From an uncultured Clostridia bacterium (GTDB lineage: Bacteria > Bacillota_A > Clostridia > TANB77 > CAG-508), in assembly GCA_934130705.1 (NCBI GenBank), contig CAKOYL010000002.1, positions 1-48,752 on the forward strand: a stretch of DNA of 48,752 bases, read 5' to 3'. The notes under the pieces were generated by a model. The model was not told the DNA's origin and ran no database searches. It saw only the letters and a program-made list of their open reading frames with translations. The position numbers and the translations under genes were made by a program. Shown piece after piece: positions 7,487-15,889 of the stretch (positions are counted from its first letter, which is position 1; each line of letters begins with the position of its first letter).

Positions 7487-8445
7487 CATTTAATTATCTG
7501 ATGAAGTTCTTTCAAGAACTCATCACTAATAACATTCTTAAAATCAATAGATATCTTACTCTCAGAAATATTAAATTCTAAAAGTTCGAGCTTATTCTTC
7601 TCTATTATGTTTAGGACTTCATGCATTTTATTGAAATTTCTACAAATCCCATTTCCAACAATAGAAATTCTAGAAATATCTTTTTTTACAACACTCTTTA
7701 TGGTGTTTTCTTCTATTATATCTGTAATAATAGTTCCAGCTTTATTATTAAATGTAGATTTAGTTATTATAGGAATTTTATATTTTTGACCTATTTCGGC
7801 ACATCTGCCATGTAGTACTTTAGCACCCTCACTTGAAATTTCAATCATTTCTTCATATGAAATAGCTGGTAATTTTTTTGCATTTTCAATTTTATTTGGG
7901 TCTGCAGTATATATTCCATCAACATCAGAAAATATATAGCATTCTTTAGCATTTAAAGCTGCTGCAATAGCAATAGCCGATGTATCAGAGCCCCCTCTCC
8001 CCAATGTTGTTATATCTAAATTTTCATTATATCCTTGAAATCCAGCAATTATGACAATTTTTCTTTCTGATAACTCTTTTAAAATTCTCGTTGTATCAAT
8101 ATTCTTTATTACTGCGTCCTGATTTGTAGTATTTGTTAATATTCCTGCTTGCCATCCTGTTAAAGAAATTGCTTTATATCCCATTTGATTTAATAAAATA
8201 CTCAATTTGGCTATTGAGATTTGTTCTCCTGCACTTAACAATGTATCCATTTCTCTTTCTTGAGTTTTGGGAGAAAGTTCAAGTGCTTCACTTATTAGTT
8301 TATCAGTCATTTTTCCTTGTGCTGAAAGAATTACCACTATATTATTTTCTTTGTTGTATAAATCAATAATTTTATTTGCAACAATTTTTAATCTATCATT
8401 ATTAGCTACTGAACTTCCTCCAAACTTTAAAACTATTGTGTCCAT
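7486..8445 (-). CDS. Aspartate kinase, short form lacking one ACT domain
   Basis: 319 residues, against about 400 for the usual monofunctional enzyme. It phosphorylates L-aspartate, the first step to Lys, Thr, Met and diaminopimelate. The kinase domain is complete: VLKFGGSSV at 5-13, TTLGRGGSDTSA near 150, FSDVDGIYTADP near 175 and EGAKVLHGR near 210. After residue 240 there is room for only one ACT-like segment (ISRISIVGNG ... ISESKISIDF), corresponding to the second ACT of normal enzymes. ACT1, which helps form the inhibitor site, seems missing, so feedback control may differ. Start: ATG at 8443-8445 with GAGG 8 bases upstream, not the in-frame GTG three codons earlier. It stands alone, away from other Asp-pathway genes. 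Confidence 0.9.
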   Translation of the reverse strand: MDTIVLKFGGSSVANNDRLKIVANKIIDLYNKENNIVVILSAQGKMTDKLISEALELSPKTQEREMDTLLSAGEQISIAKLSILLNQMGYKAISLTGWQAGILTNTTNQDAVIKNIDTTRILKELSERKIVIIAGFQGYNENLDITTLGRGGSDTSAIAIAAALNAKECYIFSDVDGIYTADPNKIENAKKLPAISYEEMIEISSEGAKVLHGRCAEIGQKYKIPIITKSTFNNKAGTIITDIIEENTIKSVVKKDISRISIVGNGICRNFNKMHEVLNIIEKNKLELLEFNISESKISIDFKNVISDEFLKELHQIIK

Positions 8446-8532
8446 ATTTGACACCTCTTTAAATTAATATAGAGAGAATTATCTAAATTTAGTTAATCCT
8501 CTCTATTATAATATGTTCTTATTAAAAATTTG

Positions 8533-9634
8533 TTATATGTTCATTTTTAGATAGCTTTCCATGAAACCATCTAAATCTCCATCCATTACACCTGTAACAT
8601 TTCCTACTTCATAATTTGTTCTATGATCTTTTACCATTGTATATGGACAAAATACATATGAACGTATTTGACTTCCCCATGCTATTTCTTTTTGTTCACC
8701 TTTTAAGTCTTCAATTTTTTCTTTTTGTTCCTGTTCTTTTAAATTTAGTAGTTTAGATTTTAACATTTTCATAGCAGTTTCTCTATTTTGAATTTGAGAA
8801 CGTTCTGATTGACATGCCACGACGGTATTTGTTGGTATATGTGTTATTCTTACTGCAGATGATGTTTTATTTATGTGCTGTCCACCAGCTCCTGAGGCTC
8901 TGTAAGTATCTATTCTTAAATCATCCGGGTTGATATTTATTTCTATATCATCTGTTATTTCTGGTAAAACTTCAACAGAAGCAAAAGATGTATGCCTTCT
9001 TCCCCCTGCATCAAATGGTGAAATTCTAACTAATCTATGCACACCTTTTTCTGATTTCATATATCCATAAGCATTTTCACCAACAATTTCAAATGTTACA
9101 CTTTTTAGTCCTGCCTCTTCCCCTTCTAAATAATCTAATTCTTTTACTTCATATTCATTTTTAGTGGCCCATCTTGTATACATTCTATATAACATTTCTG
9201 CCCAGTCTTGAGATTCAGTTCCTCCAGCACCTGGATGAATTGTTATAATTGCAGTATTTGAATCATATTTACCTGACAATAATGTTTCTAATTCTAATTT
9301 TTCAAGAGCATTTTGTTGTTTTTTTGTATTAGATAATATTTCATTTGCTAATTCTTCATCAAACTCTAATTTAATCATTTCAGTTAATTCTATTAAATTA
9401 TTTAGTTCTTTTTCTATTTCTATGTATTTTGTATATTTATTTTTGATTTTTTTTATTTTTGCTAATACTTTTTTTGTATTTTCTATATCATTCCAAAAAT
9501 CAGTTTTTGCTGTTTCTGCCTCAAGTTTAATCAAGTCTTTTTCCATTTTAGATATGTCAAAGAGAAACACCTAAATTCTCTAGTTTTTGTTTTAATTCTA
9601 TTAATTTTCTTAAATTTTCTTCTAATTCTAACAA
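8533..9634 (-). CDS. prfB: Peptide chain release factor 2 with programmed +1 frameshift
   Basis: RF2 reads UAA and UGA and frees the finished protein on the ribosome. The gene is in two frames. Frame one starts at TTG (9632-9634) behind AAGGAAGTG and runs 25 codons (MLELEENLRKLIEL...) to CTT TGA C, with TGA at 9557-9559. A +1 slip at CTT enters the long frame DISKMEKDLIKLEAE, ending at 8533. The joined product is 366 residues, the normal RF2 length. It holds the RF2-specific SPF (VRISPFDAGGRR) and the catalytic GGQ (SGAGGQHINKTSS). An upstream AGGTG gives a weak internal Shine-Dalgarno stimulus. Frameshifting rises when RF2 is scarce, so the gene controls itself. Confidence 0.95.
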
Positions 9635-9661
9635 TTATATCACTTCCTTATAAAAAAGTAC

Positions 9662-9684
9662 TGGGAGAAAAAATTTTTCTCCCA
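9662..9684 (-). terminator. Terminator between the 78-residue orphan and prfB
   Basis: Stem TGGGAGAAAAA / TTTTTCTCCCA followed on the minus strand by AGTAC and six T. It lies 24 bases past the stop at 9709 and ahead of prfB. The prfB promoter must therefore lie in the last 30 bases before its TTG or depend on readthrough; a TATAAT sits just before the TTG but has no clear partner. Confidence 0.65.
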
Positions 9685-9708
9685 ATTTTGGAACATAAAA
9701 AAACAAAT

Positions 9709-9945
9709 TTACTCTAATTCCGCCTTTATTTTCTCTAAAGTCTCTATCTCATTACCATTAAGGACATGTATCAAGCAAACTAAATTGTTGTCATTTTCGT
9801 AGTACTCGAAATAATTCTGAGAATAATATGCTTTTTTCAAGATTTCGCTGATTAACAATAAGTTATAGCCATCATCCTTGCTTTTAGGCGAAATAATTGT
9901 TAGAGTTTTCCGTTGATAATCAATTTTTGTCTTTATTTCTTTCAT
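9709..9945 (-). CDS. Small hypothetical protein
   Basis: 78 residues, not recognised. It begins MKEIKTKIDYQRKTLTII, predicted beta strands, then has a helix (ILKKAYYSQNYFEYYE), a strand (LVCLIHVL) and a final helix (IETLEKIKAELE). No signal peptide or membrane segment. AGGAGG is 9 bases before the ATG, so it is probably expressed. It follows the 88-residue orphan by 42 bases in the same direction, downstream of copA, and is followed by a terminator. Codon use is less A/T-extreme than in the core genes nearby, hinting at acquisition. Confidence 0.6.
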   Translation of the reverse strand: MKEIKTKIDYQRKTLTIISPKSKDDGYNLLLISEILKKAYYSQNYFEYYENDNNLVCLIHVLNGNEIETLEKIKAELE

Positions 9946-9987
9946 AATCTGTTCCCTCCTAAAGGTTATTTTTATTTACAATCTTAA

Positions 9988-10254
9988 TTATAGCACATGT
10001 AGCATTTTTTTGCAAATAAAATAAGGGTCCCAAAATGTTTGGATTAATAACTGAATTTTTTTCAAACAATGTTTTGCTTGAAAAACAGTTTCTGCATTAC
10101 TATTTTCTGATAAGTTATTTGAAGCATTTCTAATCGTTTCTAAAAATCCTGTTTCACCATATGCTACTAAATCAAATTTTTCAGTATTTTCTGAAAATGA
10201 TCTAATAACATATAAAACGGCATTGGCTCCTTTTACTAAAGAAAATACCTCCAT
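9988..10254 (-). CDS. Small hypothetical protein downstream of copA
   Basis: 88 residues, not recognised. The N-terminus MEVFSLVKGANAVLYVIRSF looks like a folded helix/strand start; the end, FWDPYFICKKMLHVL, is hydrophobic and Cys-containing and could be the result of a frameshift. The ATG at 10252-10254 has no good ribosome site upstream; GGAGG lies just inside the frame, and no alternative start fits it. It lies 42 bases after copA in the same direction. There is no evidence that it is part of copper handling. Confidence 0.4.
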   Translation of the reverse strand: MEVFSLVKGANAVLYVIRSFSENTEKFDLVAYGETGFLETIRNASNNLSENSNAETVFQAKHCLKKIQLLIQTFWDPYFICKKMLHVL

Positions 10255-10296
10255 TTTTTTGATTGGTACCGCTGAATAGCTTTATACATTACAAGT

Positions 10297-12495
10297 TTAT
10301 TTCTTTAATCTTAAAGCATTTATAACAACTGTTAAGCTACTAATAGTCATTGCAAGGGCTGCAATCATTGGATTGATTGAAATATCAAAAGGAATTAAAA
10401 CTCCACATGCAATAGGAATCATACAAATATTATAGAAAAATGCCCAAAACAAATTCTGTTTTATATTTCTTATTGTTTTTTTACTAATATCTATTAAATC
10501 ATCAATTTTTTCCAAATTATCACTCATAAGAACTACTTGTGAAGAATCCATTGCAATATCTGTACCACTTGAAACAGAGACACCAATATCAGCCGTCACA
10601 AGGCTTACACTATCATTTATTCCATCTCCGCACATCATTACAATTCCATCTTCTTTTAATTTTTTAATTTGTTCAGCTTTTTCTTTTGGGGTAACATTTG
10701 AAATAACCTTTTCTATTCCTATTTCTTTTGCTATTATTTCTGCAGTTTTTTCATTATCTCCTGTTAACATTACAAGATTTATTTTTCTTTGTTTTAGTTT
10801 TTTTATAACTTCTTTTATATTTTCTTTTAATATATCTTTTACTCCAATTAATGCAACTATTTTGTTATTTGAACTTACAAATAAAATGCTATTTCCATCA
10901 TTAACTAATTCTTGTTCATCTTTTTCATTTTCTATTTTAATATTATTTTCTAACATTAATTTTTTGTTTCCAATTAAATACTTTTCTCCACTTTCTATTA
11001 TTGCTTCAACACCAAATCCTGGTATTGCTTTAAATTCTTTTATTTCTTCGAGATTTATATTTTCATCTTGAGCTTTTTCTACTATTGCTCTTGCTATAGG
11101 ATGTTCAGATTTATTTTCTATACTTGCAACTGTTTTTAATATTTCTTTTTCATCTATATTGCTATAATTATATAGTTTAGAAATACTTAATTTTCCTTTT
11201 GTTAATGTTCCTGTTTTATCAAAGCAAATTGTTTTTACTTTGTGAGCATTTTCTAAAGTTTCACTTGTTTTTACTAATATTCCTTTTTTACTTGCATTTC
11301 CAGATGCTATAACGATTGCAAGTGGTGTTGCTAGTCCCAAACTACATGGACAAGCTACAACTAATATACTTACAAATATATTTATTGCTGTTCCGAAATT
11401 TTTAGAAATTAACATCCATATACAAAAAGCTAAAAATGCAATTACTAAAACTACTGGAACAAAATAGCCACTTATTGTATCTGCAATTTTTGCTATTGGA
11501 GCTTTTGTGCTTGTAGCTTGTGTAACCAATCTTACAATTTCTGATACTGTTGATTCTTTTCCAATCTTTTCAGCTTTATATTTTATTGTTCCTTCATAAT
11601 TTATACTTCCTGCAATTACTTTTGAACCTTTTTCTCTTTTTACTGGTACACTTTCTCCTGTTATAAATGATTCATTTATATGTGTAGTTCCTTCTACTAC
11701 TTCTCCATCTACTGCAATCTTTTCACCAGGTTTGCATATAACAATATCTCCTTTTTGTATTTCATCTAAAGTTACTGTTATTTCTTTTCCTTCTTTTAAT
11801 ATTGCAGCATTATTTGGAGTTATAGTCATTAATTGCTGCAAGGCCTCTTTAGTTTTATCTTTATTTTTATTTTCTATATATCTTCCTATTTCAATAAAGA
11901 AAATAACTATTGCTGCAGATTCATAATATAATTCTTCCACATGCATTGTATGACCTTTTAAAATTTGAATTGTCCCATAAATACTATAAATATAACTTGC
12001 TAAAACACCTATCATTACTAGTGTGTCCATATTAGGCGTTTTATGAATTAAGTTTTTATAACCGTTTCTTAATATATCTTTTCCTAAAATTAATACTATT
12101 GTTGTTAATATAAATAATGATATTGCATAATTTACAGGGTATACCATCATATTTAAGAATGGTATTACTGGTAATCCTACCATATGTGACATTGAAATAT
12201 ATAATACTAATATTGATATTACTGTGATTGCTAATAGTTTATATTTTTCATTTGTCTTTTTCTTTTCTTCTTTTTCAAAATTGTCTATTCCTAAACTTAA
12301 AAATCCTGCTTTTTCTACAAATTTTTCTATTTGTTCTAAGTTTAATTTTCTATCATCATATTCTATGTTTGCATTATTCATAATTAGATTTACAGTTGCT
12401 TGTTTTATTCCATCTTGTTTATTTAAGTATTTTTCAAGTCCTGTTGAACAAGCACTACAAGTCATTCCATCTATTTTTAATAATACTTTTTTCAT
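10297..12495 (-). CDS. copA: Copper(I)-exporting P1B-type ATPase
   Basis: 732 residues in the cell membrane; pumps Cu(I) out using ATP. One N-terminal heavy-metal domain carries GMTCSACS (about 8-15). Eight membrane helices follow, with the transport motif CPC (VVACPCSLG, near 380) in helix 6. Then come the phosphorylation site DKTGTLT (near 425), the ATP-binding HP motif (SEHPIARA) and GDGINDS. Helix 7 has YN (FYNICMIP) and helix 8 has MTISS, the residue set of Cu(I)-specific pumps. All catalytic residues are present. It starts 5 bases after copZ, whose 3' end holds its AAAGGAG site. No CsoR or CopY repressor gene is next to it. Confidence 0.96.
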   Translation of the reverse strand: MKKVLLKIDGMTCSACSTGLEKYLNKQDGIKQATVNLIMNNANIEYDDRKLNLEQIEKFVEKAGFLSLGIDNFEKEEKKKTNEKYKLLAITVISILVLYISMSHMVGLPVIPFLNMMVYPVNYAISLFILTTIVLILGKDILRNGYKNLIHKTPNMDTLVMIGVLASYIYSIYGTIQILKGHTMHVEELYYESAAIVIFFIEIGRYIENKNKDKTKEALQQLMTITPNNAAILKEGKEITVTLDEIQKGDIVICKPGEKIAVDGEVVEGTTHINESFITGESVPVKREKGSKVIAGSINYEGTIKYKAEKIGKESTVSEIVRLVTQATSTKAPIAKIADTISGYFVPVVLVIAFLAFCIWMLISKNFGTAINIFVSILVVACPCSLGLATPLAIVIASGNASKKGILVKTSETLENAHKVKTICFDKTGTLTKGKLSISKLYNYSNIDEKEILKTVASIENKSEHPIARAIVEKAQDENINLEEIKEFKAIPGFGVEAIIESGEKYLIGNKKLMLENNIKIENEKDEQELVNDGNSILFVSSNNKIVALIGVKDILKENIKEVIKKLKQRKINLVMLTGDNEKTAEIIAKEIGIEKVISNVTPKEKAEQIKKLKEDGIVMMCGDGINDSVSLVTADIGVSVSSGTDIAMDSSQVVLMSDNLEKIDDLIDISKKTIRNIKQNLFWAFFYNICMIPIACGVLIPFDISINPMIAALAMTISSLTVVINALRLKK

Positions 12496-12500
12496 AGTAA

Positions 12501-12707
12501 TTATTCTCCTTTAAAACCTGCGTCTGCTATGGCTTCTTTTATGTTTTCTATATTTGTTTTTGTTTCATCAAATTTTATTGTTGTTTGTTTTTCTTCTAAA
12601 CTTACTTTTGCTTCTTCTACTCCTTCTAAATTGTTTAATACTCTTTCTAATCTTGTTGAACATCCTGCACAGTGCATTCCTTCTATTTTTAATTTTATTT
12701 CTTTCAT
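12501..12707 (-). CDS. copZ: Copper chaperone CopZ
   Basis: 68 residues, a single ferredoxin-like heavy-metal domain with GMHCAGCSTRLERVL holding the M-x-C-x-x-C copper site at about 10-15. It carries Cu(I) in the cytoplasm to CopA. It is directly upstream of copA with a 5-base gap, so the two are made together. An AGGAG lies 11 bases before the ATG. The C-terminal DAGFKGE is also typical of the family. Confidence 0.93.
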   Translation of the reverse strand: MKEIKLKIEGMHCAGCSTRLERVLNNLEGVEEAKVSLEEKQTTIKFDETKTNIENIKEAIADAGFKGE

Positions 12708-12729
12708 TTTTATTTTTTCTCCTTAAATT

Positions 12730-13351
12730 TTATCTTTCTTCATTTTCTTGTCTTACTTCTCTTTGAGCTTGTCTTAAATTTTTTATTTTTTGAAGATTTA
12801 CTAATCCATCATTTTCAGTCATTTGAGCAAATTCTTTTAATGTCTTTTTTTCAAAGCTATTTGTATCTTCTGAAAATATATAAATATCTGAATCATCTTT
12901 TTTATCAACAGCCATACAAAGCTTATAATCTCTTTTTCCATTATTTTCAATATAACAATCAATTAAATGAATTTTATTTCTTTCTTTTTGTGAAAATAAC
13001 AAGCCTTCTTTATTATCACACCCTATTAAGTCTTCCATTCTCCATTTTCTATCTGCATATTTCATATTTGAATTATTATAAGCTTCTATATTTTCTAATG
13101 CAAATTGAACTCTTTCACTGAAATTATCAAACATTTTCATATTATTTTTTATTAATTCCAAATATTCATCTGTATAATATAATTCATTTGTTATATATTT
13201 TCTTCTTAGTTTCTGTATTTCCAAATGAAAAATCTAAATTAAATGAAAATCTTTTTCCTAAATCTAGATAAACATATCTTAATTTTTCTATATCGCTAAA
13301 ATTTTTTGTTTTTTCTTTTATTTCTTCTATATATTTTTCTAATGACCTCAT
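12730..13351 (-). pseudogene. Unknown cytoplasmic protein gene broken by a frameshift
   Basis: Two overlapping frames look like parts of one gene. Part one starts at ATG 13349-13351 behind AAAAGGTGA and gives 55 residues (MRSLEKYIEEIKEK ... LDFSFGNTETKKKIYNK) ending at 13184. Part two is open in the +1 frame from 13224 to 12730 (164 residues) and could otherwise start only at a TTG with no clear ribosome site. It holds ADRKWRMEDL and DIYIFSEDTNSF. The abrupt change at KKKIYN / KYITNELYY suggests a frameshift, perhaps with an internal deletion. No membrane segment or known motif is seen. It lies 22 bases upstream of copZ, so its promoter may now drive the copper genes. I do not recognise the family with confidence. 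Confidence 0.55.
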
Positions 13352-13421
13352 TGTGTATCACCTTTTCTGTTTATTTGTTAAATCTTTTAAAAAGTCCTAT
13401 CAGTTCATCTATTATTTCTAT

Positions 13422-13447
13422 AAAAGAACTAATATTTTAGTTCTTTT
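13422..13447 (-). terminator. Terminator of the ttcA-like gene
   Basis: Stem AAAAGAACTAA / TTAGTTCTTTT with a TATT loop. The first bases overlap the stop codon at 13446-13448. T residues close the stem on the minus strand. Confidence 0.65.
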
Positions 13448-14270
13448 AATACTTATCCATAAAATGATGAACTTCCCCATCTTGTATATAAGAAATAATA
13501 GTATTTAAATTAACATTTTTGGTACTATTATAAATATTCATATCAACCTTATCATAAACACTTCTTAATTGTTTTATCAACTTTTTCATTTCTTCTCTTT
13601 TAGAGCCTCCGCCACCATTGTCACACATAGTACAGTGTTCTGTAAATCTACAAGCACATTGTATGAAATGTAAATCATTTCTTTCTCTCCATCTTATTAT
13701 ATCCGCTTCTTTTACATAATATAAAGGTCTAATAAGTTCCATTCCTTCATGATATGTACTATGTAATTTTGGCATCATTGTTTGCATCTGTGCACCATAT
13801 AACATTCCCATTAATATTGTTTCTATGACATCATCAAAGTGATGACCTAATGCAATTTTGTTACATCCTAGTTCTTGAGCTTTTTTATATAAATATCCTC
13901 TTCTCATCCTAGCACAAACATAACAAGGATGGTCATCTATTTTTTCTACAACTTCAAATATATTACTTTCAAACATTGTTATAGGAATATTTAACAATTT
14001 TGCATTATTAATAATTTTTTGTCTGTTTATTGGATTGTAACCTGGGTCCATTACAAGAAATACTAAATCAAAATTTACTTTTCTATGTTTTTTTAGTTCT
14101 TGCATACATTTAGCAAGTAACATAGAGTCCTTTCCACCAGAGATACAAACAGCGATTTTATCTCCTTCTTGTACCATTTCAAATTCTTTAACACCTTTGA
14201 TAAATTTGCTCCATATTTTTTTACGATAAGTTGTAACTATGCTTTTTTCTATTTCTTCATATCTTTCCAT
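13446..14270 (-). CDS. TtcA-like tRNA 2-thiolation enzyme (PP-loop ATPase)
   Basis: 274 residues, cytoplasmic. The PP-loop ISGGKDSMLLAK (near 45) binds ATP and adenylates the tRNA base. CYVCARMRRG (near 115) supplies the C-x-x-C that holds an Fe-S cluster or carries sulfur, and GHHFDDVIET follows as in the TtcA/TtuA group. Extra Cys residues at CACRFTEHCTMC (near 205) could bind metal. Members put sulfur on tRNA, for example 2-thiocytidine at position 32. The gene overlaps the end of the cysteine desulfurase by 14 bases, which ties it to its likely sulfur donor. Start ATG has GAGG 9-10 bases upstream. Exact tRNA target unknown. Confidence 0.85.
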   Translation of the reverse strand: MERYEEIEKSIVTTYRKKIWSKFIKGVKEFEMVQEGDKIAVCISGGKDSMLLAKCMQELKKHRKVNFDLVFLVMDPGYNPINRQKIINNAKLLNIPITMFESNIFEVVEKIDDHPCYVCARMRRGYLYKKAQELGCNKIALGHHFDDVIETILMGMLYGAQMQTMMPKLHSTYHEGMELIRPLYYVKEADIIRWRERNDLHFIQCACRFTEHCTMCDNGGGGSKREEMKKLIKQLRSVYDKVDMNIYNSTKNVNLNTIISYIQDGEVHHFMDKY

Positions 14271-15438
14271 TTTTATTTTCCTCTCTAATATCTAAATTAA
14301 AACTCTTGTAGCATTCATCAAATATTTTTAAAAACTTGTCTACTTCTTCTTCTTTTATCAAATGACTTAAGCTAATTCTCCATGATGCAAATGCTCTTTT
14401 TCTTTCATGTGTCATTGCCATTACTATTCTTGATGGTGTTATTGTAACAGTACATGCCGATTTTATTGATATACATATACCATATTCTTCTAATTTTTGC
14501 TTGAATTCTATAGCTTTTACACCCACTACACTTATGTTTAATATAAATGGATTTTCTTCTGATACTGTATTTATTTTTACATTTTTATATTCTGATAAAT
14601 TTTCTCTTAATTTTTTGTTTAACTTTCTAACATATTGTTGTCTTTGTTCAAATTCTTTAAATGTTATTTCTAATGCTTTTTCTAATGCACATATTTGTCC
14701 TACCACTGGAGTTCCGCTTCTATATAAAGTTGTACTTGCTCCTCCATTTATTAATGGTTCTAATACAATATCTTTTCTTTTAATAAGCCCACCAAATCCA
14801 TTTAACCCATAAAATTTATGTGGTGCAAATGATATTAAATCAACATTTTCTAAATCCGTTTTTATTTTTCCAATTGCTTGTGTGCAATCAACATGTAAAA
14901 AGCAATTAGGGTAATCTTTTAAAATATTTGCAATTTCTTTTATTGGTTGAATTATTCCAACTTCACTATCAACATAACAAATTGATACTAATATTGTATC
15001 TTCTCTAATCAAACTTTTTAATTGTTCTATATCAACTTTTCCATCACTTGTTATATTTAACACATCTATTTCATAGCCTTGCTCTTTTAAATATGTAAGA
15101 GGACTACTTACTGATGAATGTTCTAAAAATGTTGTTATTATGTGTTTTCCATTTTCTTTATAACTTTGAGCAACTCCTTTTATTGCTAAGTTATTTGATT
15201 CGCTTGAACCTGATGTATATATAATTTCTGTATTTTGATTTAAATTAGTTTCCTTTTGAAACATTTCCATTATATGATTTGTTGTTTCTTCTATCTTTTG
15301 GTTTACTTCTAGTCCTAATTTATGAGTTGAATTTGGATTAGCAAAATATTTTATCGTTGATTCATTAAATACTTTTAATACATCAGTGGCTACTGGTGTA
15401 TTTGCAGCATAATCTAAATATAAATAATTTTTATCCAT
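14257..15438 (-). CDS. Cysteine desulfurase, NifS/IscS family
   Basis: 393 residues. It takes sulfur from cysteine with a PLP cofactor. Visible features: LDYAANTPVATDV at the start, TSGSSESNNLAIKG near 80, the PLP-binding Lys in SFAPHKFYGLNGFGGL near 205, and the persulfide Cys in IKSACTVTITPS near 330, followed by SWRISLSHL. The short catalytic loop resembles the IscS-like group that hands sulfur to partners. It is translated with the TtcA-like gene (14-base overlap), so tRNA thiolation is the likely destination. No iscU or nifU neighbour. GGGAGAG lies about 8 bases before the ATG. Confidence 0.92.
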   Translation of the reverse strand: MDKNYLYLDYAANTPVATDVLKVFNESTIKYFANPNSTHKLGLEVNQKIEETTNHIMEMFQKETNLNQNTEIIYTSGSSESNNLAIKGVAQSYKENGKHIITTFLEHSSVSSPLTYLKEQGYEIDVLNITSDGKVDIEQLKSLIREDTILVSICYVDSEVGIIQPIKEIANILKDYPNCFLHVDCTQAIGKIKTDLENVDLISFAPHKFYGLNGFGGLIKRKDIVLEPLINGGASTTLYRSGTPVVGQICALEKALEITFKEFEQRQQYVRKLNKKLRENLSEYKNVKINTVSEENPFILNISVVGVKAIEFKQKLEEYGICISIKSACTVTITPSRIVMAMTHERKRAFASWRISLSHLIKEEEVDKFLKIFDECYKSFNLDIREENKNGKI

Positions 15439-15521
15439 TTAATGTTCTCTCCCATTTTTTATAATAAACTAATAAAAATATTATACTAAGATAATTCAAA
15501 AATTTCAATATTTTTAGCTAG

Positions 15522-15632
15522 ATTTATTTTTTCATATTCAATTCTTTTTTATTAAAGTCCTTCGATTCAGGCGGTAATGAACTTACCACAACTCAAGCTG
15601 AAAAAACTGTGCCAACAACAGCGATTGATTAA
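15522..15632 (+). other. GC-richer coding remnant without a start codon
   Basis: In the otherwise empty 15439-15698 interval, a plus-strand frame ends in FDSGGNELTTTQAEKTVP... and a TAA at 15630-15632. It has no start codon after the preceding TAG at 15519. Bases 15559-15660 are clearly richer in G and C than their surroundings. This looks like the last codons of a lost gene. The rest of the interval is AT-rich, with no other feature apart from the presumed upstream region of the cysteine desulfurase. Confidence 0.3.
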
Positions 15633-15666
15633 ACAGAACCTTCAATCAAAAGTAAATTCAACCATA

Positions 15667-15693
15667 AAAAGCAGTCCATTTTGGGCTGCTTTT
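15667..15693 (-). terminator. Terminator of the surface-protein operon
   Basis: Stem AAAAGCAGCCC / GGACTGCTTTT (one wobble) with a 5-base loop and a T run, on the minus strand. It is 5 bases past the stop at 15699. The near-symmetry means it could also stop plus-strand transcripts. Confidence 0.75.
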
Positions 15694-15698
15694 GACTT

Positions 15699-15889
15699 TT
15701 AATTGTTTTCTAATTTTATATTATGTTTTATTTGACTTGGATCATTCCAAATTAATTTAAATCCAAATAATCATTTATATTTACGCTTGTTTCAGCATTT
15801 GAATATGTTACATTTAATAGAATGTTTATTATTGATAGTATTATTGTTATAGTTATTATTAATAATTTTTCTTTAATTTTTTTATTCAT
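15699..15889 (-). pseudogene. Short exported protein gene, frameshifted
   Basis: ATG 15887-15889 overlaps the end of the large surface-protein gene by 8 bases and has AAGGAG 5 bases upstream, so it is translationally coupled. The first frame gives 45 residues: MNKKIKEKLLIITITIILSI is a signal-type helix, then SNAETSVNINDYLDLN and a TAA at 15752. A second frame (+2) across the same point continues as GFKLIWNDPSQIKHNIKLENN to a TAA at 15699, directly before the terminator. The two together read like one secreted peptide of about 60 residues split by an indel. Family not recognised. The 45-residue form might still be made. Confidence 0.5.
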
